In this document: piece after piece, positions 50,477-59,001 of the stretch
How the letters are laid out: each line of letters starts with the position of its first letter
How positions within the stretch are numbered: the first letter of the stretch is position 1
Source: Streptomyces musisoli
GTDB lineage: Bacteria > Actinomycetota > Actinomycetes > Streptomycetales > Streptomycetaceae
Length of the DNA: 64,000 bases
Assembly: GCF_016741855.1 (NCBI RefSeq)
Contig: NZ_JAERRH010000006.1
Span: 1-64,000, forward strand
Reading direction: 5' to 3'
Notes under the pieces: generated by a model
What the model saw: the letters and a program-made list of their open reading frames with translations, nothing else
Databases searched by the model: none
Told to the model about the DNA's origin: nothing
Position numbers and translations under genes: made by a program

Positions 50477-51313
50477 TCAGCTGTCGAGCGTGCCGGTGGC
50501 GAGCAGGCCGAGCAGCAGCACGCCGATGACGACCCGGTAGAGCACGAAGGCGTTGAAGGAGTGCTTGGCGACGAACTTGAGCAGCCAGGCGATGGAGGCG
50601 TAGGCGACCACGAACGAAACGATCGTGCCGACGGCAAGCGGGGCGGCGCCGACGCCCGCACCGAGGGCGTCCTTCAGCTCGTACAGGCCCGCGCCGGTCA
50701 GGGCCGGAATGCCGAGGAAGAAGGACAGCCGGGTGGCGGCGACGCGGTCCAGGTCCAGGATGAGCGCGGTGGACATGGTGGCGCCGGAGCGCGAGAAGCC
50801 GGGGAAGAGCAGGGCGAGGATCTGCGAGCAGCCGACCCACATCGCGTCCTTGAAGGAGGTGTCGTCCTCACCGCGCTTGTGCCGGCCCATCTGGTCCGCG
50901 GCCCACATCACCCCGGAGCCGATGATCAGCGAGCCGGCGACCACCCACAGCGAGGCCAGCGGTCCCTCGATCAGCGGCTTGGCGGCCAGGCCCACCACCA
51001 CGATCGGAATGGTGGCCGCGATCACCCACCAGGCGAACTTGTAGTCGTGGTGGTAACGCTCCTCGCGGTTGGTCAGACCGCGGAACCAGGCGGTGACGAT
51101 CCGCTTGATGTCCTTGAAGAAGTACACGAGCACGGCGGCGATGGCGCCGACCTGGATGACGGCGGAGAACCCGACGACGGACTTGTCGTCGACGGGGATG
51201 TCCATGAGCCCTTCGGTGATCTTGAGGTGGCCGGTGGAGGACACCGGGAGGAACTCGGTCACCCCCTCGACTACTCCGAGGACGACGGCCTGACCGACGG
51301 AGATGGCGCTCAT
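50477..51313 (-). CDS. uppP: Undecaprenyl-diphosphatase (UppP/BacA)
   Basis: This 278-residue polytopic protein has the BacA signatures VEGVTEFLPVSSTGHLKI near the N-terminus (catalytic Glu residues) and PGFSRSGATMSTAL in the second half, with about eight membrane helices. It dephosphorylates undecaprenyl pyrophosphate so the lipid carrier can be reused for wall and glycan synthesis; overproduction gives bacitracin resistance. ATG 51313 fits the family N-terminus, though the RBS is weak. An in-frame GTG at 51364 would put a 17-residue extension before the first helix. Confidence 0.92.
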   Translation of the reverse strand: MSAISVGQAVVLGVVEGVTEFLPVSSTGHLKITEGLMDIPVDDKSVVGFSAVIQVGAIAAVLVYFFKDIKRIVTAWFRGLTNREERYHHDYKFAWWVIAATIPIVVVGLAAKPLIEGPLASLWVVAGSLIIGSGVMWAADQMGRHKRGEDDTSFKDAMWVGCSQILALLFPGFSRSGATMSTALILDLDRVAATRLSFFLGIPALTGAGLYELKDALGAGVGAAPLAVGTIVSFVVAYASIAWLLKFVAKHSFNAFVLYRVVIGVLLLGLLATGTLDS

Positions 51314-51344
51314 GGGATCCAGTTCTGGGGAGGATTGGTCGACA

Positions 51345-51360
51345 GTGCTGTAGACAGTAC
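51345..51360. promoter_or_regulatory. Imperfect palindrome upstream of uppP
   Basis: GTGCTGTAGACAGTAC has 7-bp arms with one mismatch around a 2-bp centre. It lies 32-47 bp before the uppP ATG and overlaps the alternative GTG start region. Possible operator or part of the promoter. Confidence 0.4.
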
Positions 51361-51388
51361 TCACTATGCCCGGGCGCAGGGCAAGCGC

Positions 51389-51763
51389 CTAGGCCCACAG
51401 GGCTCCGGCGAGGGCGGCGCCGGCGAACGCCGCTGCGAGTCCCGCCACCACACTGGCCACGACGTTCACGGCAGCGTAGACGCCGGCGCCGGCCTCGGTC
51501 AGCCGCAGGGTCTCGTAGGAGAACGTCGAGTACGTCGTCAGCGCACCGCACAGCCCGGTCCCCAGCAGGAGCCGCAGATGGGGCCCGGCCACCCCGGCGG
51601 AGACGGCGCCGGTCAGCAGCCCGAGGATCAGGGAGCCGAACACGTTCACGACGTACGTGCCCCACGGGAAGAGCGAGTCGTGGCGGGCCTGCACCGCGCG
51701 GTCGGTGAGATAGCGCAGGGGCGCGCCGACCATGGCCCCCGCGACGACCAGCAGCCAGTTCAC
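51389..51763 (-). CDS. crcB: Fluoride channel subunit CrcB/Fluc
   Basis: This 124-residue protein has four membrane helices and the Fluc signatures GAPLRYLTDR, PWGTYVVNVFGSLILG (the fluoride-path Asn) and TGLCGALTTYSTFSYE (the Thr/Ser/Phe track). Fluc channels are dual-topology dimers that let toxic fluoride leave the cell. Here it is one of two different CrcB genes flanking a DUF190 gene, so a heterodimer is likely. GTG start overlaps the DUF190 stop. Confidence 0.93.
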   Translation of the reverse strand: MNWLLVVAGAMVGAPLRYLTDRAVQARHDSLFPWGTYVVNVFGSLILGLLTGAVSAGVAGPHLRLLLGTGLCGALTTYSTFSYETLRLTEAGAGVYAAVNVVASVVAGLAAAFAGAALAGALWA

Positions 51764-52140
51764 AACGACTTCTTACCTTCCGGGTCCGTTCCGTCCGACC
51801 CGGCGGTCCGTCCCCCGTACCGGACGATCTCGCACTCCTCCAGGGTCACCAGCCCCTCGCCGATCACTTCGTCGAGCAGCGGCAGGAACGCCCGGATCCG
51901 CTCTTCGGTGTCCACGACGATCACCGCGGCCGGCAGGTCCTCGCTCAGCGACAGCAGGCGGCAGGTGTGGACGCAGGAGGTGGCACCGAAGCCCTCGATG
52001 CCCCGGAAGACGCTGGCACCGGCGAGTCCGGCGGCATGCGCGCGGTGCACGATCTCGGAGTAGAGGGGTTTGTGGTGCCAGGTGTCGTTCTCGCCGACGT
52101 ATACGGTCAGCCGCAGGGCGCGGCCGGTGAGTGACGTCAT
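51760..52140 (-). CDS. DUF190 (PII-like) protein in the fluoride-channel operon
   Basis: This 126-residue protein begins ALRLTVYVGENDTWHHKPLYSEIVHRAHAAGLAGASVFRGIEGFG, the hallmark of DUF190, whose fold resembles PII signalling proteins. LLSLSEDLPAAVIVVDTEERI completes the domain. Members often sit beside crcB, and some bind nucleotides. Overlapping both crcB genes by 4 bp strongly suggests a role with the channel, perhaps as a sensor. The exact role is unknown. Confidence 0.87.
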   Translation of the reverse strand: MTSLTGRALRLTVYVGENDTWHHKPLYSEIVHRAHAAGLAGASVFRGIEGFGATSCVHTCRLLSLSEDLPAAVIVVDTEERIRAFLPLLDEVIGEGLVTLEECEIVRYGGRTAGSDGTDPEGKKSL

Positions 52141-52598
52141 CGCTGTCTCCCGGTGAGGACCCGGCGGGCGGCGGCCGAGGCCAGCCACACCGCGGCGAGG
52201 GCCGCGCAGAGCGTCGCGGCCAGGTAGGCGAATGCCAGGCCGGGGCGGCCGGCGTCGACCAGTGCACGGATGTCGACCGCGTAGGTGGAGAACGTGGTGT
52301 AGCCGCCGAGGACCCCGGTGCCGAGGAAGGGCCGCAGGAGGCGGTGGGCCGCCCACACCTCGGTGATGAGCACCATGAGGACACCCATGGCCGCGCAGCC
52401 GGAGACATTGGTCCAGAAGGTCGCCCAGGGGAAGCCGCCGGGGGGTGTGGGCCAGGCGAGCGTGAGCGCGTAGCGGGCCACCGCGCCGAGCGCGCCGCCG
52501 GCGGCCACGACGCCGACCACGGGCGCCTGCGCACGCCACTCGGCGCGCCGGCGTGACGCGGGACGGACGCCGGGCGTCTCCGTTTCCGGGGCTGTCAT
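52137..52598 (-). CDS. crcB: Fluoride channel subunit CrcB/Fluc, second copy
   Basis: This 153-residue protein has a basic N-terminal extension of about 30 residues, then four helices with GGALGAVARYALT, PWATFWTNVSGCAAMG (Asn) and GTGVLGGYTTFSTYAVD. It differs from the other CrcB over most positions, which fits the inverted-partner heterodimer arrangement. ATG 52598 has AGGAG 10 nt upstream. I looked for a fluoride riboswitch in the leader and did not see one. Confidence 0.92.
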   Translation of the reverse strand: MTAPETETPGVRPASRRRAEWRAQAPVVGVVAAGGALGAVARYALTLAWPTPPGGFPWATFWTNVSGCAAMGVLMVLITEVWAAHRLLRPFLGTGVLGGYTTFSTYAVDIRALVDAGRPGLAFAYLAATLCAALAAVWLASAAARRVLTGRQR

Positions 52599-52665
52599 GC
52601 TGGCACGTCTCCTGTTCGGCCCTGCCCCGACGGGTGATCCCGGCCGGGACCAGGGTACCGCCGGG

Positions 52666-53625
52666 TCAGCGGGCGGCCGGCCTGGCGCAGACGGCCACGC
52701 CGGACTCCCAGACGCTGCCGAGCACCAGGTGGTCGCCGACCGCGCCGACACTGGTGACCATACGGAACCCGGACCGGCGGCGCGCGAGGTGGTGGACGGT
52801 ACGGCCCTGGTCGTCGACGGCGATCACGCCGGTGGTCCCGCTCGGGCGGTACGGCGCGCGCACTGCGGCGCGGGCGGCGGCGCGGCGGACGGCCGGCGCA
52901 GTGCGGTGCAGCAGGTCCAGGGCCGGGACCCGGGGGGCGGCCAGGGCGACCCAGATGGGGCCGTCGGGGCCCTCGCGCCAGAGGTTGTCCGGCATGCCGG
53001 GGAGGTCGGCGAAGGGTTCGGCGCGGCCGGCGCGGGGGCCGGTGAGCCGGTAGCGGGTGAGGCGGCAGGCGCCGGTCTCCGCGATCACCAGGAAGGTGCC
53101 GTCGGCGCTCGCGACGAGTCCGTTCGCGAACTGCAGCCCCTCCAGCACGACTTCGGGCTCCCCGCCCTCGGGGCCGAGCCGCAGGAGCCGTCCGGTGCCG
53201 GTGTGTTCGACGATGTCGCCGATCCACCGGTCGAGGGAGTGGCGGCGGCTGGAGACGGTGGCGTACACGCTGCCGTCGGCCAGGGCCACGGCGTTGCTGC
53301 AGAAGCGGAGCGGCTCCCCCGCCACCGAGTCCGCGAGGACGCGGACGGTGCCGTCGCCGGTGCCCACCCGCAGCAGGCCGCGTTCGGCGTCGCACACCAG
53401 CAGGTCACCGTCCGGCAGGAGTTCGAGACCGAGGGGACGGCCGCCGGTCTCGGCCAGCACCTCCACGCGGGCCGCGCGCGGGTCGCCGAGGTGGTGGAGG
53501 CGGAGGATGCGCCCGTCCGCCACTCCGGTCAGCACGCGCCCGTGCGGATCGGGGAGGACGTCCTCGGGGCCCTGGGCGCCCAGGGATACGTAGTGCAGCG
53601 GCACGAGTTCCCCGGGTCGCTCCAT
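52666..53625 (-). CDS. SMP-30/strictosidine-synthase-like beta-propeller protein
   Basis: This 319-residue protein has the six-bladed propeller pattern of gluconolactonase/strictosidine synthase proteins: GPEDVLPDPHGRVLTGVADGRILRL, LPDGDLLVCDAERGLLRV, FCSNAVALADGSVYATVSS, FANGLVASADGTFLVIAETGACRLTRY and MPDNLWREGPDGPIWVALA. The family includes lactonases and esterases with a bound metal; the substrate here is unknown. ATG 53625 is chosen for GGAGG about 9 nt upstream. A GTG at 53670 would overlap the upstream HTH gene stop as GTGA and add 15 basic residues. Confidence 0.83.
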   Translation of the reverse strand: MERPGELVPLHYVSLGAQGPEDVLPDPHGRVLTGVADGRILRLHHLGDPRAARVEVLAETGGRPLGLELLPDGDLLVCDAERGLLRVGTGDGTVRVLADSVAGEPLRFCSNAVALADGSVYATVSSRRHSLDRWIGDIVEHTGTGRLLRLGPEGGEPEVVLEGLQFANGLVASADGTFLVIAETGACRLTRYRLTGPRAGRAEPFADLPGMPDNLWREGPDGPIWVALAAPRVPALDLLHRTAPAVRRAAARAAVRAPYRPSGTTGVIAVDDQGRTVHHLARRRSGFRMVTSVGAVGDHLVLGSVWESGVAVCARPAAR

Positions 53626-53666
53626 GCGTGGCCCCCTCCGCCTGTCGCCCTCTGTCGTCCTGCGCG

Positions 53667-53954
53667 TCACCAGCCCTTCTCAAACATCCTGGCCACCTCG
53701 GCGATGCGGACCTCGTCGCGCCGGTAGTGGGTGCGGCAGCGGATGCGGCGGGTGCGCAGGACGCCGAGGCGGGTGAGGAAGTCCAGGTGGGCGACGGCGG
53801 TCCGGCGGGGTACGCCCAGCTTGGCGGCGACGGCCCGCGCGGTGACGCCGGTCGCGGCGAGGTCGCGGCGGCGCGGGGCCGGGAAGTGAAGTGCCGGGTC
53901 CTTGAGCCATTCCAGGATGGTCCGCCGCATCCGGCCCGAGGGAGTCTTCGTCAT
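53667..53954 (-). CDS. Small ArsR-like winged-helix regulator
   Basis: This 95-residue protein consists of one winged-helix domain (RRTILEWLKDPALHF, VTARAVAAKLGVPRRTAVAHLDFLTRLGVLRTRRI, THYRRDEVRIAEVARMF), as in short ArsR/HTH_20 proteins. It has no metal-binding Cys pair, so it is not a classical metal sensor. It ends 41 bp before the SMP-30 gene ATG in the same direction, so the two probably form an operon and it may regulate that gene. Confidence 0.78.
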   Translation of the reverse strand: MTKTPSGRMRRTILEWLKDPALHFPAPRRRDLAATGVTARAVAAKLGVPRRTAVAHLDFLTRLGVLRTRRIRCRTHYRRDEVRIAEVARMFEKGW

Positions 53955-54102
53955 CCGTCCGCCTCCGCTTCCGGCCTCCTCGTACGCAGTGTTCCCACTG
54001 TGGCGCGGGCAACGCCGTCGCGTCCGGGACTCGACGGCCGTTGTCCGGTACCGAACGGCCGTGCGATCGGTGAGGTGTCCCGCCGCCCCGGGAACACGGC
54101 GA

Positions 54103-54131
54103 GGGCCCGGCCGCCGTGTGCGACCGGGCCC
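54103..54131. terminator. Hairpin downstream of the response-regulator gene
   Basis: GGGCCCGG (54103-54110) pairs with CCGGGCCC (54124-54131) across a 13-nt loop. It lies 83 bp past the end of the two-component operon, before the HTH gene promoter area. Confidence 0.5.
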
Positions 54132-54213
54132 GTCGCGGACGGCTCAGCGATGGCCGAACCACGTCATGGAGGAGCGCTCTTGGCGAGGGAGGGGGTCCCG
54201 CCGCGGGGCGCCG

Positions 54214-54897
54214 TCACCGCACCTGTGGTCTCACCAGCCCCGTCTCATAGGCGATGACCACCGCCTGGGCGCGGTCGCGCAGGCCCAGCTTGGCGAAGAC
54301 GCGGGCCGCGTGGGACTTCACCGTGGCCTCGCTCAGGGTCAGCTCGGCGGCGAGTTCGGCGTTGGACAGGCCACGGCCCATCAGCGTCAGCACCTCCCGC
54401 TCGCGCGGGGTGAGCGCGGCCAGGTCGGCGGGCACGGCCTCGATGGTGTGCTCGGCCTCGGTCGCGTACCGCTCCACCAGGCGCCGGGTGATCTGCGGCG
54501 CCAGCAGGGCGTCTCCGGTGCCGACGAGCCGTACCGCCGCCGCCAGGTGCTCGGGGGTGACGTCCTTCAGCAGGAAGCCGCTGGCTCCGATCGACAGGGC
54601 CGTGTACACGTACCGGTCCAGGTCGAAGGTGGTCAGCATGAGCACCCGGCAGCCGGGCGCCTCGCCCAGGATGTGCCGGGTGGCCTCCAGGCCGTCCATG
54701 ACCGGCATCCGGATGTCCATGAGGACGACGTCCGGTTTCAGCTCGCGGGCCGCGGCGACGGCCTCGGCCCCGTCGGCGGCCTCGCCGGCCACCTCGATGC
54801 CCCGGGCGGTGAGGATCAGCCGGAAGCCGGTCCGGATCAGCGTCTGGTCGTCGGCGATCAGGACACGGGGCGCCCGCTCGGGCGCGTCCGGGGTCAC
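54214..54897 (-). CDS. NarL/FixJ-family response regulator
   Basis: This 227-residue protein has a receiver domain (VLIADDQTLIRTGFRLIL, phospho-acceptor Asp in DVVLMDIRMPVMDG, Lys in GFLLKDVTP). A C-terminal LuxR-type helix-turn-helix follows (LTPREREVLTLMGRGLSNAELAAELTLSEATVKSHAARVFAKLGL). It is phosphorylated by the histidine kinase encoded just upstream, whose stop it overlaps (GTGA). It probably controls the divergent ABC exporter, as in many Streptomyces loci with this layout. Confidence 0.93.
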   Translation of the reverse strand: MTPDAPERAPRVLIADDQTLIRTGFRLILTARGIEVAGEAADGAEAVAAARELKPDVVLMDIRMPVMDGLEATRHILGEAPGCRVLMLTTFDLDRYVYTALSIGASGFLLKDVTPEHLAAAVRLVGTGDALLAPQITRRLVERYATEAEHTIEAVPADLAALTPREREVLTLMGRGLSNAELAAELTLSEATVKSHAARVFAKLGLRDRAQAVVIAYETGLVRPQVR

Positions 54898-55724
54898 GGA
54901 CGGTCCAGGGGTATGCGGGCACGGACGCGGAAGCCGCCGCCGAGTCTGCGCCGGGCGTCGAGGTCACCGCCGTAGACGGCGACCCGTTCGCGCAGGCCGA
55001 GGAGGCCGCGCCCGGTTCCCTCGCCGTGCCGTCCGCGGGTGGCCGGCGCGGTGCCGGTGAGCACGCTGGGGCCGGTGTTGAGTATCTCGACGCGCAGGGC
55101 GTGGTCGGCGTAGCGCACGGTCACCTCGGCCGTGCCTCCGTCGCCGTGCCGCAGTGCGTTGGTCAGGGACTCCTGGACGATGCGGTAGGCGGTCACGTCG
55201 ATGCCCTGCGGCAGCGGGCGGGGCTCGCCCGAGACGCGGACCTCGACGGGGAGGCCGGCGAACGATATCCGGTCCACAAGCGGGCCGAGCCGGTCGAGTC
55301 CGGGCTGCGGGTCCAGGGGCGTGTGTGCCGCGTCCGCGCCGGGCTCCGGGGCGCTGTCGCTGCCGTCCTGCGCGGGTGCCAGCAGGCCCAGCAGATGTCT
55401 GAGGTCGGTCATCGCGCCGCGGCCCGCGTCCTCGACCGCTCCGAGTGCCGTCGCGGCCTCATCCGGCATGGTGCCGAGCACCTCCCGGGCGGCGCTCGCC
55501 TGGACGACCATCAGGCTGACGTTGTGACTGACGATGTCGTGCAACTCGCGGGCGATCCGGTCCCGTTCGGCCGCCATCGCGGCCTCGGCGGCGCTCTCCC
55601 GCTCCCGCTCCAGCAGCCAGCCGCGCTCCCCCACCGCCGCCCGCCAGCGGCGCCGGGTGCGCACCAGCGCCACGGCCAGCCCCAGCACGGCCGCGCACGC
55701 CACCGCCAGCGCCGCCGTCAGCAT
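54894..55724 (-). CDS. Sensor histidine kinase (HisKA_3 family)
   Basis: This 276-residue protein has one N-terminal hydrophobic helix (MLTAALAVACAAVLGLAVALV). A HisKA_3 dimerisation domain carries the H-box ERDRIARELHDIVSHNVSLMVVQ. The ATPase domain has QESLTNALRHG (N-box) and GRGLLGLRERVAVYGG (G-box). With only one short membrane segment it lacks an external sensor and may sense the membrane or a partner, such as the divergent transporter. ATG 55724 follows GGGGGAG 6 nt upstream; earlier in-frame Met codons extend to 55775. Confidence 0.9.
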   Translation of the reverse strand: MLTAALAVACAAVLGLAVALVRTRRRWRAAVGERGWLLERERESAAEAAMAAERDRIARELHDIVSHNVSLMVVQASAAREVLGTMPDEAATALGAVEDAGRGAMTDLRHLLGLLAPAQDGSDSAPEPGADAAHTPLDPQPGLDRLGPLVDRISFAGLPVEVRVSGEPRPLPQGIDVTAYRIVQESLTNALRHGDGGTAEVTVRYADHALRVEILNTGPSVLTGTAPATRGRHGEGTGRGLLGLRERVAVYGGDLDARRRLGGGFRVRARIPLDRP

Positions 55725-55798
55725 GTCGTACTCCCCCATGCCGTTCATGGTTGCAGACGGCTCTGACATCCGCATCGACCTGGGGATTCAGTGTTCTG

Positions 55799-55845
55799 CA
55801 TCCGGAGGATGAGTTCGGCGGCGGAGTGCCATCCGGAGGTGGATG
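55799..55845. promoter_or_regulatory. Repeated CATCC/GGATG inverted repeats, probable response-regulator sites
   Basis: CATCC-GGA-GGATG (55799-55811) and CATCC-GGAGGT-GGATG (55830-55845) begin 31 bp apart, three helical turns, and share CATCCGGAGG. They lie between the divergent kinase and ABC-transporter genes, just upstream of the latter's promoter. Confidence 0.6.
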
Positions 55846-55866
55846 CCGAGGCCGTGGTCCCGCGTC

Positions 55867-55880
55867 TAGCGTCCTGCCCA
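55867..55880 (+). promoter_or_regulatory. -10 box of the ABC transporter operon (leaderless arrangement)
   Basis: TAGCGT at 55867-55872 ends 7 nt before the ATG at 55880, and there is no Shine-Dalgarno sequence. The mRNA probably starts at the A of the start codon. Confidence 0.55.
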
Positions 55881-56587
55881 TGGTCAATGAGGTGAGAACG
55901 GCTGACACCGTCGTACGGCTCGACGGGGTGCGCAAGGAGTACGGCGAGACCGTGGCGCTCGACGGGGTGTCCCTGGAGATCAGGGCCGGTGAGGCGGTCG
56001 CGGTGATGGGCCCCTCGGGGTGCGGCAAGTCCACGATGCTCAACATGATCGCCGGCCTGGACCGGCCGTCGGACGGCACGGTCGTCGTACACGGCGAGAG
56101 CGTCGGGGAGTTGAGCGAGAAGGGTCTCGCACTGTACCGGCGGCGCCGGATCGGCATGATCTTCCAGTTCTTCAACCTCATCGACGACCTGTCCGCCCTG
56201 GACAACGTGGCGCTCGCCGCCCAGTTGACGGGGACTCCGGCCCGGCAGGCCCGCCGGCGCGCGCTGGAACTGTTCGAGGAGCTGGGCATCGCCGGCCGGC
56301 GCAACGCCCATCCGGCGGTGCTCAGCGGCGGCGAGCGGCAACGGGTCGCCGTGGCCCGGGCGTTGATGAACCGGCCCGCGCTGCTGCTGGCGGACGAGCC
56401 GACCGGCGCGCTGGACAGCCGGGCCGGGGAGCAGGTGATGGACCTGCTGATCGATCTGAACCAGATCGGTCAGACGCTGATCATCGTCACGCACGACAGG
56501 CATCTGGCGCAGCGCTGCGCGAGCCGTCTGGTGGAGCTGGCCGACGGCCGGGTGACCGGCGAGCAGGCCCTGGAGCCGGCGGCATGA
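55880..56587 (+). CDS. ABC transporter ATP-binding protein (MacB/LolD type)
   Basis: This 235-residue protein has all ABC motifs: Walker A GPSGCGKST, Q-loop in IFQFFNLIDDLSALDNV, signature LSGGERQRVAVARAL, Walker B ALLLADEPTGALD and the switch His in IIVTHDRHLA. The FFNLIDDLSALDNV and DEPTGALD forms place it in the MacB/LolD/FtsE group that works with FtsX-type permeases. It overlaps the permease gene by 4 bp and is divergent from a two-component system likely to control it. Confidence 0.93.
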   Translation: MVNEVRTADTVVRLDGVRKEYGETVALDGVSLEIRAGEAVAVMGPSGCGKSTMLNMIAGLDRPSDGTVVVHGESVGELSEKGLALYRRRRIGMIFQFFNLIDDLSALDNVALAAQLTGTPARQARRRALELFEELGIAGRRNAHPAVLSGGERQRVAVARALMNRPALLLADEPTGALDSRAGEQVMDLLIDLNQIGQTLIIVTHDRHLAQRCASRLVELADGRVTGEQALEPAA

Positions 56588-58893
56588 GGGCGGTGTGGAA
56601 GGCCGCGCGGGCCGCCGTGCGCCGCAGGCGGTTGCAGACGCTGGTGATCTGGCTGGTCACGCTGGTGTCGACGGGGGCGCTCGTGGTGGCGCTCGGGCTG
56701 GTGGACGCCGCGTCCGCGCCGTTCGACCGCATCTTCGGCGCGCAGCACGGGCCGCATGTCGTCGCGGTGTTCGCGCGGGACAGGGTGCCGGACGCCCAGC
56801 TGACGCGCGCGGCCCGGGCGCCGGGGGTGGAGGCGGTGGCCGGGCCGTTCGCACAGGCCGCGGTGAACGTTCCGCGCGGTGCGTCGGACTACGGTCTCGG
56901 CGGTGAGATCACGGTCGTGGGCCGTGCCGGTCCGGGCGGTGCGGTGGGCCGGGTCGACCTGTGGGCGGGGCGGTGGGCCACCCGGCCGGGCGAGATGGTC
57001 CTGAACCGGCAGTCCGAGTGGACCGCCGACGACCTCGGCAGGAAGTTCCACGTGCCGTCGGGTCCGACGCTCACCATCGTCGGGTTCGCGTTCGACCTGA
57101 GCCACACGGCGGACGCCTGGGTCGCCCCGGAACAGATCGGGGCCCTGCATCCGACCGGCAGCCAGCTGCTGTTCCGGTTCCACGACGCGGCGACGGAGAG
57201 CGGGCTGCGCAAGCAACTGGCCGAGGTGACCGGAAAGCTGCCGCGGGGCGCGCTCGCCGGGTCCCGGACGCACCTGGCGCTGAAACACCGGATCGGCAGC
57301 AACGCGCGTGCCTACGCGCCGTACCTGATGGCGTTCGGTGTCCTCGGCATCCTGGTCGCGGTGCTCATCGTCGCCAACGTGGTCAGCGGGGCCGTGGTGT
57401 CCGGATTCCGGCACATCGGGATCCTCAAGGCGCTCGGTTTCACCCCGGGGCAGGTGCTGGGCGTCTATCTGACGATGATCAGCGTTCCGGCCGTCCTGGG
57501 CTGTGCGCTCGGCACGTTCGTCGGCAACCTGCTGGCCCATCCGTTCCTGAAGTTCGCGTTCACCGGGCCCGCCTCGGGGGTGCTGCACGACAGCCTGGGG
57601 ATCGCGCCGTGGGTGAACCTGCTCGCCCTGCTCGGCATGCCCCTGGTCTGCGTGCTCGCCGCGCTCGGGCCCGCGGTGCGGGCACGGCGGATGCCGGCGG
57701 CTCGGGCCATCAGCGCGGGCAGCGCCCCCCGTCACGGACGCGCGCTCGGCATCCAGCGGCGGCTGGCGAGCGCCCGGCTGCCCCGGTCGGTCAGCCTCGG
57801 CGCGGGGCTTCCGTTCGCCCGGCCCGCGCGCAGCGCGCTCACGCTGGCCGCCGTGGTGCTGGGGGTGACGACGGTGACGTTCGCGGCCGGCCTGGCGGCG
57901 ACGCTCGACAGCTACGGGAACGTCGGTCACTCCACCTACGACGTGACCGTGTACGTGGGCAACCACCGGCACGGCAAGGAGGTGCGGCCGGTGCACGGCG
58001 ACAGAGAACTCCAGTCGCTGCTGGGCGGGTTGCCGGGCGCGACCCATGTCACGGCGCGCTCGGACGACGAGGCGCTCCTCGTCGGCAGCACACAGGTGGT
58101 CATGTTCGAGGGCCGGCGCGGCGGCCGGTCGCTGGACAGCGCGCTGGTGCGGGGCCGCTGGATGCGGCGGACCGGAGAGGTCGTGGCCGGCTCGCCGTTC
58201 CTGCGCCGCAACGGGGTGCACCTCGGGGACCGGATACGGCTGCGCAAGGACGGCCGCGAGGAGGAGGTGACCGTCGTCGGCGAGACGTTGGACACCGACG
58301 ACCGGCTGGTGATCGGCGCCTGGCCGACGGCGACCGCCCTCATGCCACGCGTCCAGCCGATCGCCTACCACGTGAAGCTGCGCGAGGGCGCGGGCCAGGA
58401 GGCGTACGCCCGCGCCGTCCGGGCCGCCGATCCGGGGCTGTCCGTCCAGCTGAGCGGTTCGAACAGCGTCACCGGCACCATCATCGGCTCGGCGACCGGG
58501 CTCACCCTCATGCTCGCTCTGGTCGCTTCGCTGGGGGTCTTCAACACCGTCGTCCTGAACACCCACGACAGGCGCCGCGATCTCGGCATGCTCAAGTCCA
58601 TCGGCATGACCCCGCGGCAGGTGACGGTGATGACGGTGACGTCCATGGGGGTGCTGGGCGCTCTGGGGTCCCTGATCGGTGTGCCGCTGGGCATCGCCGC
58701 CCACGGGGTGGTCGTCCCGCGCATGGCCGCCGGGGTGGACATCACCCTGCCCCGGGCCATGACGGACGTCTGGCACGCTCCCCTGCTGGCCGTCCTGGCG
58801 CTCGCCGGCGTGCTGATCGCCGTCCTGGGCGCGCTGGTCCCGGCCCGCCGCGCCGCCCGCCTCACCGTCGCCGAGGTGCTGCACAACGAGTGA
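56584..58893 (+). CDS. FtsX/MacB-type ABC transporter permease
   Basis: This 769-residue permease has an N-terminal membrane helix (TLVIWLVTLVSTGALVVALGL), a large external domain, and then three helices of a first FtsX domain (about 240-370, MAFGVLGILVAVLIVANVVSG onward). A fourth helix sits near 420, followed by a second external domain. A second FtsX block closes the protein (640-765, GLTLMLALVASLGVFNTVVLNTHDRRRDLGMLKSIGMTPRQV). Such duplicated FtsX permeases act in antimicrobial-peptide resistance or lipoprotein/glycolipid handling. The substrate is unknown. Confidence 0.88.
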   Translation: MRAVWKAARAAVRRRRLQTLVIWLVTLVSTGALVVALGLVDAASAPFDRIFGAQHGPHVVAVFARDRVPDAQLTRAARAPGVEAVAGPFAQAAVNVPRGASDYGLGGEITVVGRAGPGGAVGRVDLWAGRWATRPGEMVLNRQSEWTADDLGRKFHVPSGPTLTIVGFAFDLSHTADAWVAPEQIGALHPTGSQLLFRFHDAATESGLRKQLAEVTGKLPRGALAGSRTHLALKHRIGSNARAYAPYLMAFGVLGILVAVLIVANVVSGAVVSGFRHIGILKALGFTPGQVLGVYLTMISVPAVLGCALGTFVGNLLAHPFLKFAFTGPASGVLHDSLGIAPWVNLLALLGMPLVCVLAALGPAVRARRMPAARAISAGSAPRHGRALGIQRRLASARLPRSVSLGAGLPFARPARSALTLAAVVLGVTTVTFAAGLAATLDSYGNVGHSTYDVTVYVGNHRHGKEVRPVHGDRELQSLLGGLPGATHVTARSDDEALLVGSTQVVMFEGRRGGRSLDSALVRGRWMRRTGEVVAGSPFLRRNGVHLGDRIRLRKDGREEEVTVVGETLDTDDRLVIGAWPTATALMPRVQPIAYHVKLREGAGQEAYARAVRAADPGLSVQLSGSNSVTGTIIGSATGLTLMLALVASLGVFNTVVLNTHDRRRDLGMLKSIGMTPRQVTVMTVTSMGVLGALGSLIGVPLGIAAHGVVVPRMAAGVDITLPRAMTDVWHAPLLAVLALAGVLIAVLGALVPARRAARLTVAEVLHNE

Positions 58894-59001
58894 CGGCGGC
58901 AACCGGTCAGGATCCGAGAAGCCGCCGCGGGCGCCCCGGCCCTAGCGTGGGAGCACCGACGAGGAACCCGTCGGGTCACGTCTCTCGAAGGAGTGAGCCT
59001 C

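Noticed and set aside
52599..52670. Fluoride riboswitch before crcB
   Set aside because: The leader lacks the conserved pseudoknot blocks I would expect, and is too short between the gene and its upstream neighbour.
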